DNA from: Microbacterium natoriense
GTDB lineage: Bacteria; Actinomycetota; Actinomycetes; Actinomycetales; Microbacteriaceae
Direction of reading: 5' to 3'
Assembly: GCF_030816295.1 (NCBI RefSeq)
Contig: NZ_JAUSXV010000001.1
Coordinates: forward strand, 682,001-746,000
Length of the DNA: 64,000 nt
Part shown: in pieces, positions 49,542 through 58,626 of the stretch
How the letters are laid out: each line of letters begins with the position of its first letter
How positions within the stretch are numbered: the first letter of the stretch is position 1
Made by a program: the position numbers and the translations under genes
The notes under the pieces: model-generated
Told to the model about the DNA's origin: nothing
Database searches by the model: none
Seen by the model: only the letters and a program-made list of their open reading frames with translations

Positions 49542-50761
49542 GGAAGCTCCGTTCTCAGAGACGTCGGTCCCCCGACCGGACTGTCCAGGCTCATGGCGCC
49601 TTCGAACGCCTCCAAGCGGCGGCGGATGCCGGCGAACCCGCCGCCCGGCCGCTCGATCGCTCCGCCGACACCGTCGTCCTCGACGGCGATGCGCAGGCGG
49701 TCTCCCTCGCGGGTGACCCGCACGACCGCGCGAGTCGCCCGGCTGTGCTTGCTGATGTTCGTCAACGCCTCGGCGACGACGAAGTAGCTCGCCGATTCGA
49801 CGGCGGCGGGGACTCGTCCGATGTCCGTCGCCTCCAGAGTGCACGGGACGATGCTGCGCCCGGCGAGCGAGGCCAGCGCCCCCTCGAGGCCGAGCTCGTC
49901 GAGGATGGGCGGATAGATGTCATGCACCGTACGGCGGAGGCCGGCGAGCGCCTCGGCTGCGGCCTCCTGCGCGCGCTGAAGGGGCGCGGACACGTCTCCG
50001 GCGCCGGTCTCGAGCGCCCGCTCGGCGATCCCGAGCATCATGACCACGTTCACCAGGCGGTTCTGCGCGCCGTCGTGAAGGTCGCGCTCGATCCGTCGCA
50101 GTTCGGCCCCGTGCGCGTCGAGGGCGGCGGCCCGGCTCAGAGTCAGCGCGTCCACCCGTGCGGCCAGGCGCGACACCTCGGGGGCCGTCAGGAGCCGTGC
50201 CGACAGTCCGGACAGCAGCCGTGCCGTGGCCGGGATCAGCCACCATGAGACGAGCGCATAGGCCGCGGCGATGAGCGGCATGGTCGCCGCGAGCGCCCAG
50301 GAGGTCACCGGGTACGGAACGCGGAGCGGATCGTCCGCGGGGACGAGATACCAATAGAACGGCACGGCGAGAGAGCTGACGACGCCGAGCGGGATCGACA
50401 CGACGGTGAGCGAGACGAACAACACGGGAAGCGCGTGCACCGTGAGCCAGAGCGCGTCGCGACCCGCGGAGCGGGAGAACGCGAACCGGAGCCTCTCATC
50501 GATGCTCGATCCTGGTGACAGGGCGGCGGGCGTGCCGGTGATGACCTCGCCCCGTCGCCGGCCGATCCGCAGCCTGGCGCTGTCGCTCCACGACCGCAGC
50601 GCCTTCACCACCTCCGGCATCAGCAGGACGCCACCCGTGATCAGCATCAGCGGCAGGAGCGTCAGCCCGACGCAGAACAGGACGACCGAGACGACGGATG
50701 CCGCGGCCTCGACGGCGACGAATCGCCAGTCGCGCAGCCAGCTCAGCATCCGTGATCGCAT
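49529..50761 (-). CDS. Sensor histidine kinase, NarL-partner (HisKA_3) type
   Basis: A 410-aa membrane kinase. Two helix pairs (VVSVVLFCVGLTLLPLMLIT and LFVSLTVVSIPLGVVSSLAV, then SWALAATMPLIAAAYALVSW) precede the phospho-acceptor His in RIERDLHDGAQNRL. The ATP-binding domain has ALTNISKHSRATRAV (N box) and AVEDDGVGG (G1). ATG 50761 follows a -10 box TATACC. It is divergent from a MacB/FtsX ABC pair, a common cell-envelope stress arrangement. Confidence 0.9.
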   Translation of the reverse strand: MRSRMLSWLRDWRFVAVEAAASVVSVVLFCVGLTLLPLMLITGGVLLMPEVVKALRSWSDSARLRIGRRRGEVITGTPAALSPGSSIDERLRFAFSRSAGRDALWLTVHALPVLFVSLTVVSIPLGVVSSLAVPFYWYLVPADDPLRVPYPVTSWALAATMPLIAAAYALVSWWLIPATARLLSGLSARLLTAPEVSRLAARVDALTLSRAAALDAHGAELRRIERDLHDGAQNRLVNVVMMLGIAERALETGAGDVSAPLQRAQEAAAEALAGLRRTVHDIYPPILDELGLEGALASLAGRSIVPCTLEATDIGRVPAAVESASYFVVAEALTNISKHSRATRAVVRVTREGDRLRIAVEDDGVGGAIERPGGGFAGIRRRLEAFEGAMSLDSPVGGPTSLRTELPCGS

Positions 50762-50869
50762 CCTGCCAGTCTGCCGCAGGCTGTTCCCGCGCACGGTATA
50801 GCCAGCACCACCATCGATCGGGTGGCCCGCAGGATGGGGGCGTCTTTTCGTCGTCTCTAGCGTCGAAGC

Positions 50870-51640
50870 ATGACCTCTCTGCTCCCGGGCCGCGCCCCGG
50901 CCACGTCCCACCCCACCGAGGCGCTGCGTCTCGAATCCGTCGTCAAGAAGTACGGCTCAGGTCCCAGCGGGGTCACGGCTCTGGCTGGCGTCGATCTCGC
51001 CATCGGACGCGGCACGTTCACGGCGATCATGGGACCGTCAGGGTCTGGCAAGAGCACCCTGCTGCACTGCGCGGCCGGGCTCGACACCCCCACGACCGGC
51101 ACGGTCCGCCTCGGCGGCACCGAGATCTCCTCCATGCGTCGCAGGGCGCTCACGGCGTTTCGACGCGATCACGTCGGCTTCGTCTTCCAGGCCTACAACC
51201 TCCTCCCGGCGCTCACCGTGGAGCAGAACATCACGCTGCCGCTGCTCCTCTCGGGTCGCGCCGTCGAGCAGCGCTGGCTGGACTTCCTCCTCGACGCCGT
51301 AGGGCTCGCCGATCGCCGACGCCGGCGGCCCTCCGAACTCTCGGGCGGACAGCAGCAGCGAGTCGCCATCGCGCGGGCTCTCGTCACGCGTCCCTACGTC
51401 GTATTCGGCGACGAGCCGACGGGCGCGCTCGACTCGCGTTCCGGCAAGCAGGTGCTCGAGCTGCTGGCGCACTCCGCTCGTGAGATGGATCAGACAGTGG
51501 TGGTCGTCACCCACGACCCCGTGGTCGCCTCCCACGCCGATCGTGTGATCTTCCTGGCCGACGGCGCCTTCGCCGGGCATCTCGACGGCGCCACGCCCGC
51601 GCAGATCACAGATCGCATGAGCGCTCTGGGGGAATGGTGA
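50870..51640 (+). CDS. MacB/LolD-type ABC ATPase
   Basis: A 256-aa ATPase: Walker A (IMGPSGSGKSTLLHC), Q-loop VFQAYNLLPALTV, signature LSGGQQQRVAIARALV, Walker B VVFGDEPTGALDS, switch His in VVTHDPVV. It is the LolD/MacB type that partners FtsX-like permeases. ATG 50870 lies 6 nt after TAGCGT (50858-50863), so it is leaderless. The permease gene overlaps its end by 7 bp. Confidence 0.92.
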   Translation: MTSLLPGRAPATSHPTEALRLESVVKKYGSGPSGVTALAGVDLAIGRGTFTAIMGPSGSGKSTLLHCAAGLDTPTTGTVRLGGTEISSMRRRALTAFRRDHVGFVFQAYNLLPALTVEQNITLPLLLSGRAVEQRWLDFLLDAVGLADRRRRRPSELSGGQQQRVAIARALVTRPYVVFGDEPTGALDSRSGKQVLELLAHSAREMDQTVVVVTHDPVVASHADRVIFLADGAFAGHLDGATPAQITDRMSALGEW

Positions 51641-54144
51641 TGGCGGCCGCAGGCGTCGGCTTCGGCCAGCTGGTCCGTGCCGATCTGCGGCATCACCGCG
51701 CCGGCTTCGTCGGCGTCGCCGTATCGACGCTCGTCGCGGCGGCGCTCATCACCGGCCTCGGGATCCTGGTCGAGTCCGGGATGCGGGGAGGCCTCGCTCC
51801 GGAGCGCTATACGAGCGCCGAGGTCGTCGTCGGCGGCGCGCAGTCCGTCGACGTGCCGGAGGATCTCCCCGTGCCTCTCACCGAGCGGGCAAAGCTCCCG
51901 GCCGATGCCCAGGAGGCGATCGCTGCGCTCCCCGGCGTCGAATCGGTCGTCGCCGACGTCACGGTCGTGCTGACGGGCGACCACGGCAGAGTCGAGGCGC
52001 ACCCGTGGTCGGCATCCGCGCTGAGCGGATTCCGGATCACCGAGGGCGCCGAGCCGAGCGGCCGGCTGGAGGTCGTCGTGACCGGCTCGTCCTCGACCGC
52101 CGTCGGCGACACGCTGAGGCTGTCATACGGCGGCGTGGAGGGAGAGTATCGGGTCGTCGGGATCGCGGAGGCTGCGGTCACGACGGAACGGGTTCCGCAC
52201 GTCTTCCTCAGCGCGCCGCGGATCGCCCAGCTCGACCCGGGCGAGGGCGCCGCCCAGGCGCTCGGCGTGTTCGTCGGGGAGGGAGCGTCACCAGAGGCGG
52301 TCGCCGGCGTGATCTCCGAGCGGTTCCCCGCGCTCCATGCGGTCACCGGCTCCTCACGGGGCGACGTCGAGTTTCTCGAGTCCGGAGCCGCGCGCGCGTC
52401 ACTCGTCACGATCGGCTCGGCGTTCGCCGGCACCTGCCTGCTCGTCGCGATGTTCATCGTCGCGGGCACGCTCTCCCTCTCGGTGCAGTCCCGCAGACGT
52501 GACTTCGCCCTCCTGCGTGCGGTCGGAGCGACCTCTGCGCAGGTGCATCGCCTGGTGTCTCGCGAGGTTCTGACGGTCTCGGCCGTCGCCGCGGTGATCG
52601 GAGTCGTCCCTGGGTACTTCTTCGCCTCCGTGCTGCAGAGCGCTTTCGTCCGGGCCGGTGTCATCCCCGGCGATTTCGCGCTCGCCGTCAGCGCGCTGCC
52701 GGCCGTGGCCGCTGTGCTGCTCGTGCTCGCCAGCGCGTGGGGAGCGGCGCGGATCGCGGCCAGCCGGCCGGCTCGCATCGATCCCGTCGAGGCCCTGCGA
52801 GAGTCGGCCACCGGGCCCGTCGGAATCGGCCGAGCCAGAATCATCACGGGCGTCGTCCTCGCCGCGGCCGGCGTGATGCTCTCGTGCATTCCCCTCGCGA
52901 TCCGTGGTCAGAGCGCCGCGGGCGCCGCCGCCGGAGCCTCGATCATCCTGATCATCGCGCTCGCCCTGCTCGGTCCGCTGCTCGTGAACCGCGTCGTACG
53001 CCTCGCCGGCGCGCTGCTCGGCCGGCTCTCCGCGCCGGGTTTCCTCGCATCGGCGAACGGAACGGCCGACGCCCGCAGGCTCGCCGCAGCCATCACCCCC
53101 ATCGCGCTCGGCATCGCGCTCGGGCTGGTGCAACTCGGAGCTCCGGCGATGGTCGCGAACGAGGCTGCGGCGCAGACGAGTGCCGGAGTGATCGCCGACC
53201 TGCGGGTGACCGCGCCGGCGGGGCTGTCAGACGCGGGCGTGGCGCGCATCGCCTCTCTTCCCGGCGTCGCCGCGGTGAACCCGGTCACGGTCAGCCAGGC
53301 AGTGCTCGATCACCACGAGCTGGGCAAGGAGGAGATCACCCGTACCGACTTCGTGCTGCAGGGCATCGACTCCGCCGTCGCCTCGAGCACGATCGATCTG
53401 CGGGTGCGCGAGGGCGCCCTCGACCTGAGAGGCCCCGACCGGGTGGCGCTCAGCACCGATGCCCGGCAGGTGCTCGGCCTCGACGTCGGCGACACCCTCG
53501 TCGGCCGCTTCGGAGACGGAGCACCGCTCGAGGCGGAAGTCGTCGCGATCTACGAGCGCGGCCTCGGATTCGGAGACGTGACGATGTCGGGAGACGTCGT
53601 GCGCGCGCACACGACGACCGGTATGAGCGGCCTCGCGCTGATCGACGCGGATGGCGATGCGGAGAGTCTGCGGGCGGCGCTCGAGGCGGACGGGTTCGTC
53701 GTGAGCGGCGCCGGCGGCGTGGCGGCCGCCGGAGCCGACGGCCGATCGCAGCAGGGCTGGGTGAACGCGGTGGCGCTGATCGTCATCCTCGGCTACATCG
53801 CGATCGCCGTCGTGAACACGCTGATGATGGCCACCGCCCAGCGCTCCCGGGAGTTCGCGCTGCTTCAGCTGATCGGCGCCTCACGGCGGCAGGTCCGCGC
53901 AATGATGAGGACGGAGGCGTCGATGCTCGTGGTGATCGCGACGCTCTTCGGGGTCGCGATCTCCGTGCCGCCTCTGGTGGGCATGAGCATGGGCATCACC
54001 GGTCAGCCGGTTCCGATGCTGCCGCTCGTGCCTGGCGCCATTCTCGTCGGCGCGATGGGCGCGCTCGCCCTGGTGGCCCTGGCGGTAGCCACCCATGCGG
54101 CGATGCGCACGAGGCCGGTGGACGAGATCGGATCGCGGCAGTAG
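51634..54144 (+). CDS. FtsX-like ABC permease, fused two-module type
   Basis: An 836-aa permease with two FtsX modules: TM1 near residues 24-42, an extracellular MacB-like domain, then three helices (LVTIGSAFAGTCLLVAMFIV and two more). The layout repeats in the second half and ends LVPGAILVGAMGALALVALA. Such proteins move lipids or peptides, or act as envelope sensors without transport. The start may be 51634, 51637 or 51640, which differ by up to two residues. The two-component system next door likely controls it. Confidence 0.9.
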   Translation: MVMAAAGVGFGQLVRADLRHHRAGFVGVAVSTLVAAALITGLGILVESGMRGGLAPERYTSAEVVVGGAQSVDVPEDLPVPLTERAKLPADAQEAIAALPGVESVVADVTVVLTGDHGRVEAHPWSASALSGFRITEGAEPSGRLEVVVTGSSSTAVGDTLRLSYGGVEGEYRVVGIAEAAVTTERVPHVFLSAPRIAQLDPGEGAAQALGVFVGEGASPEAVAGVISERFPALHAVTGSSRGDVEFLESGAARASLVTIGSAFAGTCLLVAMFIVAGTLSLSVQSRRRDFALLRAVGATSAQVHRLVSREVLTVSAVAAVIGVVPGYFFASVLQSAFVRAGVIPGDFALAVSALPAVAAVLLVLASAWGAARIAASRPARIDPVEALRESATGPVGIGRARIITGVVLAAAGVMLSCIPLAIRGQSAAGAAAGASIILIIALALLGPLLVNRVVRLAGALLGRLSAPGFLASANGTADARRLAAAITPIALGIALGLVQLGAPAMVANEAAAQTSAGVIADLRVTAPAGLSDAGVARIASLPGVAAVNPVTVSQAVLDHHELGKEEITRTDFVLQGIDSAVASSTIDLRVREGALDLRGPDRVALSTDARQVLGLDVGDTLVGRFGDGAPLEAEVVAIYERGLGFGDVTMSGDVVRAHTTTGMSGLALIDADGDAESLRAALEADGFVVSGAGGVAAAGADGRSQQGWVNAVALIVILGYIAIAVVNTLMMATAQRSREFALLQLIGASRRQVRAMMRTEASMLVVIATLFGVAISVPPLVGMSMGITGQPVPMLPLVPGAILVGAMGALALVALAVATHAAMRTRPVDEIGSRQ

Positions 54145-54160
54145 GGATCGGATCTCGGGG

Positions 54161-54205
54161 TGCGCAGGGACAGGATACCCCCATGGGGTATCCTGTCCCT
54201 GCGCA
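54161..54205 (+). terminator. 21-bp perfect terminator after the FtsX-like gene
   Basis: TGCGCAGGGACAGGATACCCC pairs with its exact inverse across a CAT loop. It starts 17 bp after the stop of the FtsX-like gene. The DUF305 gene start follows 45 bp later. Confidence 0.85.
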
Positions 54206-54249
54206 GACAGTTCGGCCGCCACGCTCACCCACGACTGAAGGAAGAAACG

Positions 54250-54266
54250 ATGAAGATCCCTACCGC
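54250..54266 (+). pseudogene. DUF305 lipoprotein gene, 5' fragment cut off by the transposon
   Basis: A good ribosome site (GAAGGAAG) is followed by ATG AAG ATC CCT ACC GC, after which the transposon begins. The rest of the gene resumes at 61971 after the second copy of CCCTACCGC. Joining 54250-54266 to 61971-62559 gives one frame of 606 bp (201 aa plus stop) starting MKIPTAAAALLLAGTVALAG with a lipobox Cys next. Confidence 0.9.
54258..54266. repeat. Target-site duplication, left copy (CCCTACCGC)
   Basis: The 9-bp word directly abuts the left end of the transposon. The identical word abuts the right end at 61962-61970. Confidence 0.9.
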
Positions 54267-54303
54267 TGTGAATCGCGGCGGTAGGTGTCGTGTTTTCGGC
54301 GCC
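54267..54303. repeat. Transposon left terminal inverted repeat
   Basis: TGTGAATCGCGGCGGTAGGT and on to about 54303. It matches the right end perfectly for 11 bp, then about two thirds of the next 25 positions with small gaps. Confidence 0.85.
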
Positions 54304-54305
54304 GT

Positions 54306-55231
54306 TTAGCGTCCAACAAGCAGGGCTTCCTGGGCGGCGTCGACGGCTTCGGGGGTGAGGTGGGTGTGCTTGTTGATGTTGAGGATGCGGTTGACCTGGG
54401 TGACGAGCCGGTCGGCCAGCCGGAAGTTTCCGTTGGTCGCTCGAACGATCGCGGCGAGAGCTGCCGTGTGGGCGAGACCCGCGTTGTCGGGGTCCGGGCC
54501 AGGGAGTCGCTGCGCGACGACGGCGGTGAGTTCGTCGCTGCGGAGGGGGCGATACTCGTGGGCGAAGCCGATGCGGCTGTAGAGCTGGGGGTAGCGGGCG
54601 AGGCGTTTCTCGATGCCAGGCATGCCGATGAGGATGACGCCCATTCGGTGACGGTCGTAGAAGTCGCGGACTTGTTCGAGTCCGGCGGTTTTGAGCCGGT
54701 CGGCTTCGTCGATGATGAGCAGTTCGGTGTTCCCGCTGTATTGGGATTCGGCGTGAACGTAGGGGTCGACATGGCCGTGTTGGGCGTAGTCGATGGCCCA
54801 GGAGATGTGTTGGCAGGCTCGGGGCAGGCCTTGGTCGATCTGCTTGATCGTGGCGGCGACGGTTGGGGTGAAGAACGCGGTTCGGCTCTGTTGGACTGCT
54901 TCGGGCACGGGCGGCAGCGCTCCTGCGCTGCGCGAGAGCGGGTGCCACTGTTCCCATTCATCGGTGCCCGCGTAGTGGCGGGCGGATAGTGTCTTGCCGA
55001 TCCCGGGAGTCCGTAGCAGAGGCCGATGTAGCGGTGCGAGCGGACGGTGTCTGCGAACTCCGTGAACCGGCGGTGCTCCCGCGTGGTCACGAACGCTGGC
55101 CGCGTGTCTGCGTGGGGTGGTGGTGCTTCTCTGAATTCGTCGAAGTGGCCGCTGAGGAACCGGCGCCCGTCGTCGCCTGGGTCGAAGAGGACGGAGATGG
55201 GTTTGCTGTCGTCTGGCTCAGTCGTTGGCAT
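54306..55231 (-). pseudogene. TniB-like AAA ATPase of the transposon, frameshifted in Walker A
   Basis: Start [20 protein letters not shown] at 55231. The frame breaks at YGLPG, where one C is missing in the CCC run at 55002-55004. The next frame supplies [11 protein letters not shown], completing a Walker A motif ([10 protein letters not shown]), then Walker [13 protein letters not shown], sensor segment [20 protein letters not shown] and a C-terminal helical domain. Restored length is about 309 aa. Such ATPases choose the target DNA for the DDE transposase. Its start overlaps the transposase stop by 14 bp. Confidence 0.85.
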
Positions 55232-56655
55232 ACGTTCTCAGTCCGTGTCGGGCCGGGGGTGGCGTTGTGCGGTCGGGTGCGCTCTCCACTACCGGCGCGA
55301 CTTCGGGGCGGTGGCGGGTGTCTTCAGGCAGTGAGCCAGCGTGAGTGGTGAGCTCGCGGAGCTGCTGTTTCAGGGCGCGGCGTTGCTGGTTCCTCGCCGC
55401 CTGCAGATCGGTGAAGGACACGGTCTCGGAGGAGCGTTCGGGCGCGATCGCGCGACACAAGAACGCGTTGTCGTGGAAGATCCGCACTTCTCCGAGGTCG
55501 CGGGGGTCGTACCGCACCGTGACGTCTTCGCCGACGTATGCAGCGAGGACCGGTGAGATGTATCGGGTCGATGCGAAGCGGATCCCGTCGCGTTGCACAC
55601 GTCGGGTTGTGGCCGCAGTCAGCAGGAGAGAATCGAGGTCTTCAGGATGTGCGGGCATTCGAGGGATGAAGCTCTCGCTCCGCCAGCGAGTGTGAGGGGC
55701 TGAGCCGGTCGCTGAATGTGGTCGTTCGTTGTACTCGTTGACGATGAATCGCTCGAGCACGTCATCGAGTTGGTGCAGGGTCAGGCTGGGTTCGCTGACG
55801 GGTGCCCCACCTGTGCCGTGCGGGATGAAGCCGTGCAGGTGCGGCAGCAGCTCGGTCGTGATCGTTCGGTAGAACCGCTCGATCTTGCCGCGCCCCTGCG
55901 GAACACCGACCCGCGAGTGAATCAGGCGCACGTGTAGGTCGAGGCAGACGTGTTCGATCCTGGTCGAGGTGAAATCGGACCCATGATCGCTATAGAGGAT
56001 GTCCGGAAGGCCCGACACCACCCACTTCGGGTTTCGTTTCCGAGCGACGGCCTGATGAAACGCCAGTGCGGAGTTTTCAGCCGTCGGTGCTGAAACGCCC
56101 ACCGTGTAGCCGGCGATCGCTCGCGAGTAGTCGTCGAGCACGATCGTTAGCCATGGACGGACGGGTTGCTGCCGATCGTTGAGGATGATCACATCGAGCA
56201 GGGTGTGGTCCATCTGCCACTGCTCATTCGGGGCAGACGTCGAGCGGCGGTAGACCAGCTCGAACCTGTCCCGGTAGGCGGCGTCCCCGCCATCAGCGAG
56301 AGCCGTCAGACCCCGGGTCGAGCGGGCGAACGATCTCGCGGACCGTGGTGTATCCCGGGGCCGGCAATCCGCGGTCCCGGGCAATGTCACCAATGCGACG
56401 GTGGATATACGCGATCGTCGGCGCTGGCCGGCGCACAGCAAGCGCCTCGACCGCCGTGACCAGCTCGGCGGCAGTGCGCGTCGATCCCCTATCGCGGCGA
56501 GGTGCTCTCGCGAGCTGACCTGTCTCAATCCGAGCTGCCCAGCGTTGCAGAGTCCGCACCGCGACGCCGGAGTGTTCCGCAAGCCGCGTCCACGGCACAC
56601 CGTCCTGGTGTTGGCGCACAAGCTCGGCCTTCTGCCGGTCGCTGAGGTGCGCCAT
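55218..56655 (-). pseudogene. DDE transposase (TniA/Mu type), frameshifted
   Basis: From ATG 56655 an N-terminal helix-turn-helix (SDRQKAELVRQHQDGVPWTR, then SGVAVRTLQRWAARI) runs to about 56310. There an extra C in the CCCC run at 56311-56314 shifts the frame. The other frame carries the integrase core: Asp in QWQMDHTLLDVI, Asp in LYSDHGSDFTS and Glu in GRGKIERFYRTI, then a Mu-type C-terminal beta domain (RYISPVLAAYVGEDVTVRYD). Restored length is about 478 aa, close to the 480 of the Tn552 transposase. Confidence 0.87.
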
Positions 56656-56664
56656 GATCCCTGA

Positions 56665-57231
56665 TCAGGCCCGCTCGACGTGCTCGGCCAAGTGCCGATA
56701 GATCGTGGGCCGGGACACCCCGAACGTGTCGGCGATCTCCTGCACGGTGTGGCCACCTTCGTCATACATCGTCCGGGCCTGCCGGATCTTCGTCGGCGTC
56801 ATCTTGAACTTCGGGCCGCCCTTCCGCCCGCGTGCGCGGGCGGCCGCGAGGCCGTCCCGGGTGCGTTCCACGATGAGGTCGTGCTCGAACTCCGCGATCG
56901 CGGCGAGCATGTGGAAGAACAGGCGGCCACCCGGAGTGGTGGTGTCGATGCCCTGCGAGAGGGCCTTCAATCCGACCCCCCGCTGTTGCAGCTCGTCCGC
57001 GACTTGTTTGAGGTTTCGTACCGATCGCCCGAGCCGGTCAAGCTTCGTCACCACGAGCGAGTCACCCGCGCGCAGATACCCAAGGGCTTCTGTCAGCGCC
57101 GGCCTTTTCGCCAGGGTGCCGGATGCGTGTTCGACGAAAATCCTGTCGCAGCCTGCAGCGTCGAGTGCATCGGTCTGGCCGTCCGGATTCTGGTCTCGGG
57201 TCGAGACGCGGGCGTAACCGATCGTGGCCAT
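56665..57231 (-). CDS. Serine recombinase, resolvase/invertase type
   Basis: A 188-aa intact protein. The catalytic Ser is in IGYARVSTRDQNPDGQ (Ser10). Arg residues of the active site lie in LVVTKLDRLGRSVRNL, and the E-helix follows. The C-terminal helix-turn-helix is HTVQEIADTFGVSRPTIYRH. It would resolve cointegrates formed by the transposase, acting at the repeats just upstream (57262-57340). It lies 9 bp before the transposase gene on the same strand. Confidence 0.92.
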   Translation of the reverse strand: MATIGYARVSTRDQNPDGQTDALDAAGCDRIFVEHASGTLAKRPALTEALGYLRAGDSLVVTKLDRLGRSVRNLKQVADELQQRGVGLKALSQGIDTTTPGGRLFFHMLAAIAEFEHDLIVERTRDGLAAARARGRKGGPKFKMTPTKIRQARTMYDEGGHTVQEIADTFGVSRPTIYRHLAEHVERA

Positions 57232-57261
57232 GCCTCAGCGTAACGCGAACGCCGCCTGCTT

Positions 57262-57340
57262 TACATAGATCGCCGACACGAGTCATGAGACACGACTCGC
57301 CGAGCCCGGCGCGATGATCGGCGACTGACTCGTGAACGGT
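57262..57340. other. Candidate res site of the resolvase
   Basis: CACGAGTCA (57277-57285) and TGACTCGTG (57326-57334) are exact inverse copies 40 bp apart. CGAGTC...GACTCG adds another dyad in between, and GATCGCCGAC / GATCGGCGAC flank them. The cluster lies directly upstream of the resolvase gene, where resolution sites of such transposons are found. Confidence 0.55.
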
Positions 57341-57386
57341 CGTTTACGTTCGCGGGCATTGCCGTGTTGATGTTCACAGGTGCCCG

Positions 57387-57431
57387 TTGACATTGGATAA
57401 CCATACAGTTAGCCTGTTAACCATTCGGTTA
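57387..57431 (+). promoter_or_regulatory. Promoter and twin TetR operators of the cargo operon
   Basis: -35 TTGACA (57387-57392) and -10 TAGCCT (57410-57415) are 17 bp apart. TAACCATACAGTTA (57398-57411) covers the spacer, and TAACCATTCGGTTA (57418-57431) covers the start region. The two are 20 bp apart and share 12 of 14 bases. The second is a perfect TAACC...GGTTA dyad. They are likely sites for the TetR protein encoded in the same operon. Confidence 0.7.
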
Positions 57432-57447
57432 GTGATGGGAGATCGGG

Positions 57448-57909
57448 ATGCCTGTACAGATTCGGGTCGCTCGTGTGCTCCTGGCGTTGATCGCCGTGGC
57501 TCATGGCGCGGCGATCGTTGCCTTGGTGTTGCTGCAGGGAGTCCTCGCGGAGCAGATCAGTGGCGCACGGCCAGCGTTGAGTTCCTCGGATGTCTCGAAA
57601 CTGGTCCTGCTGGAGTTGGTGCGCACGGTGTCGTTCCACGCCCTGCTGGTCGTTGTCTGCGGTATCTACGCGGCGAAGATCGGCTCGGGCAACCGGCGAG
57701 TGTTCCGCATTGTGGTCGCGTCGCAGGTGCTGTCAGTGGTCTTCGGGATCGTGACCTGGTTCACCTCGCCCGATGTAGTGCGGTTCGTGACTCCCGCGTT
57801 CGTCGTGACGGCATTGGCTGTCCTCTTGCTCCTCCTGGGCTCGGCGTCTGCTCGAGCGTTTTTCTCGGCCCGGAGCCATGCCGACGTCCAGGCAACACCC
57901 TCCCGCTAA
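57448..57909 (+). CDS. Cargo membrane protein, four helices, unknown function
   Basis: A 153-aa protein with helices at about residues 7-30 (VARVLLALIAVAHGAAIVAL), 52-75, 86-106 and 110-130. The tail is short and hydrophilic. GGGAGATCGGG precedes the ATG. I do not recognise the family. As the first gene under the TetR-controlled promoter, it probably belongs with the exporter that follows. Confidence 0.75.
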   Translation: MPVQIRVARVLLALIAVAHGAAIVALVLLQGVLAEQISGARPALSSSDVSKLVLLELVRTVSFHALLVVVCGIYAAKIGSGNRRVFRIVVASQVLSVVFGIVTWFTSPDVVRFVTPAFVVTALAVLLLLLGSASARAFFSARSHADVQATPSR

Positions 57910-57961
57910 CCGCGCCCAGTCATCCCCCTTCAACGTTTGACTTCGCAGAAAGTGGCATTCC

Positions 57962-58624
57962 ATGGACTACTCGCACGTTCCGCTCGCAGACGCACTCTTC
58001 CTCTTGGCTCACCGGCCGGATGGAAAACGGGTCGTCCAACGCAAGTTCCTGAAAATTGGTCTGGGTGGGGCCTTGTTGACGGATCTCGTCGTGCATCGCC
58101 GAGTGTCTCTGGTTGACGGCAAGGTCGTACCGGATGACACCGGTGCCGTGCCGCCCGGACTGCTAGGCGAATTCGACGCGATGGTCCGCTCCGAGGCGCG
58201 GCCTCGGTCCGCGAAACATTGGGTGCGGAGATTCCGATGCTCCGACGTCGAGGGCCGGGTCGCCGGCCACGCAGTGGACAGCGGCCTCGCGACGACCGAG
58301 GAGGACGTGGTGCTGGGTTTTATCCCTGTCGTCCGCTATGCGCCGAACCAGGCTGCGCTCGATGACCTGGCGAATCGCGTTGCCGACGTCCTGGCCGACC
58401 GCAGAACCGCAACGGAATGGGACGCCTCGTTGGTCGGTCTTTGCGACGCCACCGGGGTACTGAAGAAGGTGTTCCCGGGGATAGCGAAATCGGCGGTGAA
58501 GTCGATCACCGAGGGCGAGTGGGCGTCGGAGGCGGTGCGGAAGGTCATCAAACAGGCCAACGCCGCGGTACGTAACGCGGTCATCTCCACGGTGAACGCG
58601 AACAACGGATCGCAGGGGTTCTGA
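57962..58624 (+). CDS. GPP34 (Golgi phosphoprotein 3) family protein
   Basis: A 220-aa helical protein opening with PLADALFLLAHRPDGKRVVQ, then KIGLGGALLTDLVVHRRVSL and later GLCDATGVLKKVF. This is the GPP34 family: in yeast and animals it binds phosphatidylinositol-4-phosphate at the Golgi, and many actinobacteria carry copies of unknown role. It is encoded 2 bp before an ABC ATPase, which suggests a membrane-surface partner of the exporter. Confidence 0.85.
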   Translation: MDYSHVPLADALFLLAHRPDGKRVVQRKFLKIGLGGALLTDLVVHRRVSLVDGKVVPDDTGAVPPGLLGEFDAMVRSEARPRSAKHWVRRFRCSDVEGRVAGHAVDSGLATTEEDVVLGFIPVVRYAPNQAALDDLANRVADVLADRRTATEWDASLVGLCDATGVLKKVFPGIAKSAVKSITEGEWASEAVRKVIKQANAAVRNAVISTVNANNGSQGF

Positions 58625-58626
58625 CC

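Noticed and set aside
54259..54285. CCTACCGC...GCGGTAGG as a terminator of the TniB gene
   Set aside because: The left arm is the host gene's target duplication and the right arm belongs to the transposon end, so the pairing is best seen as chance.
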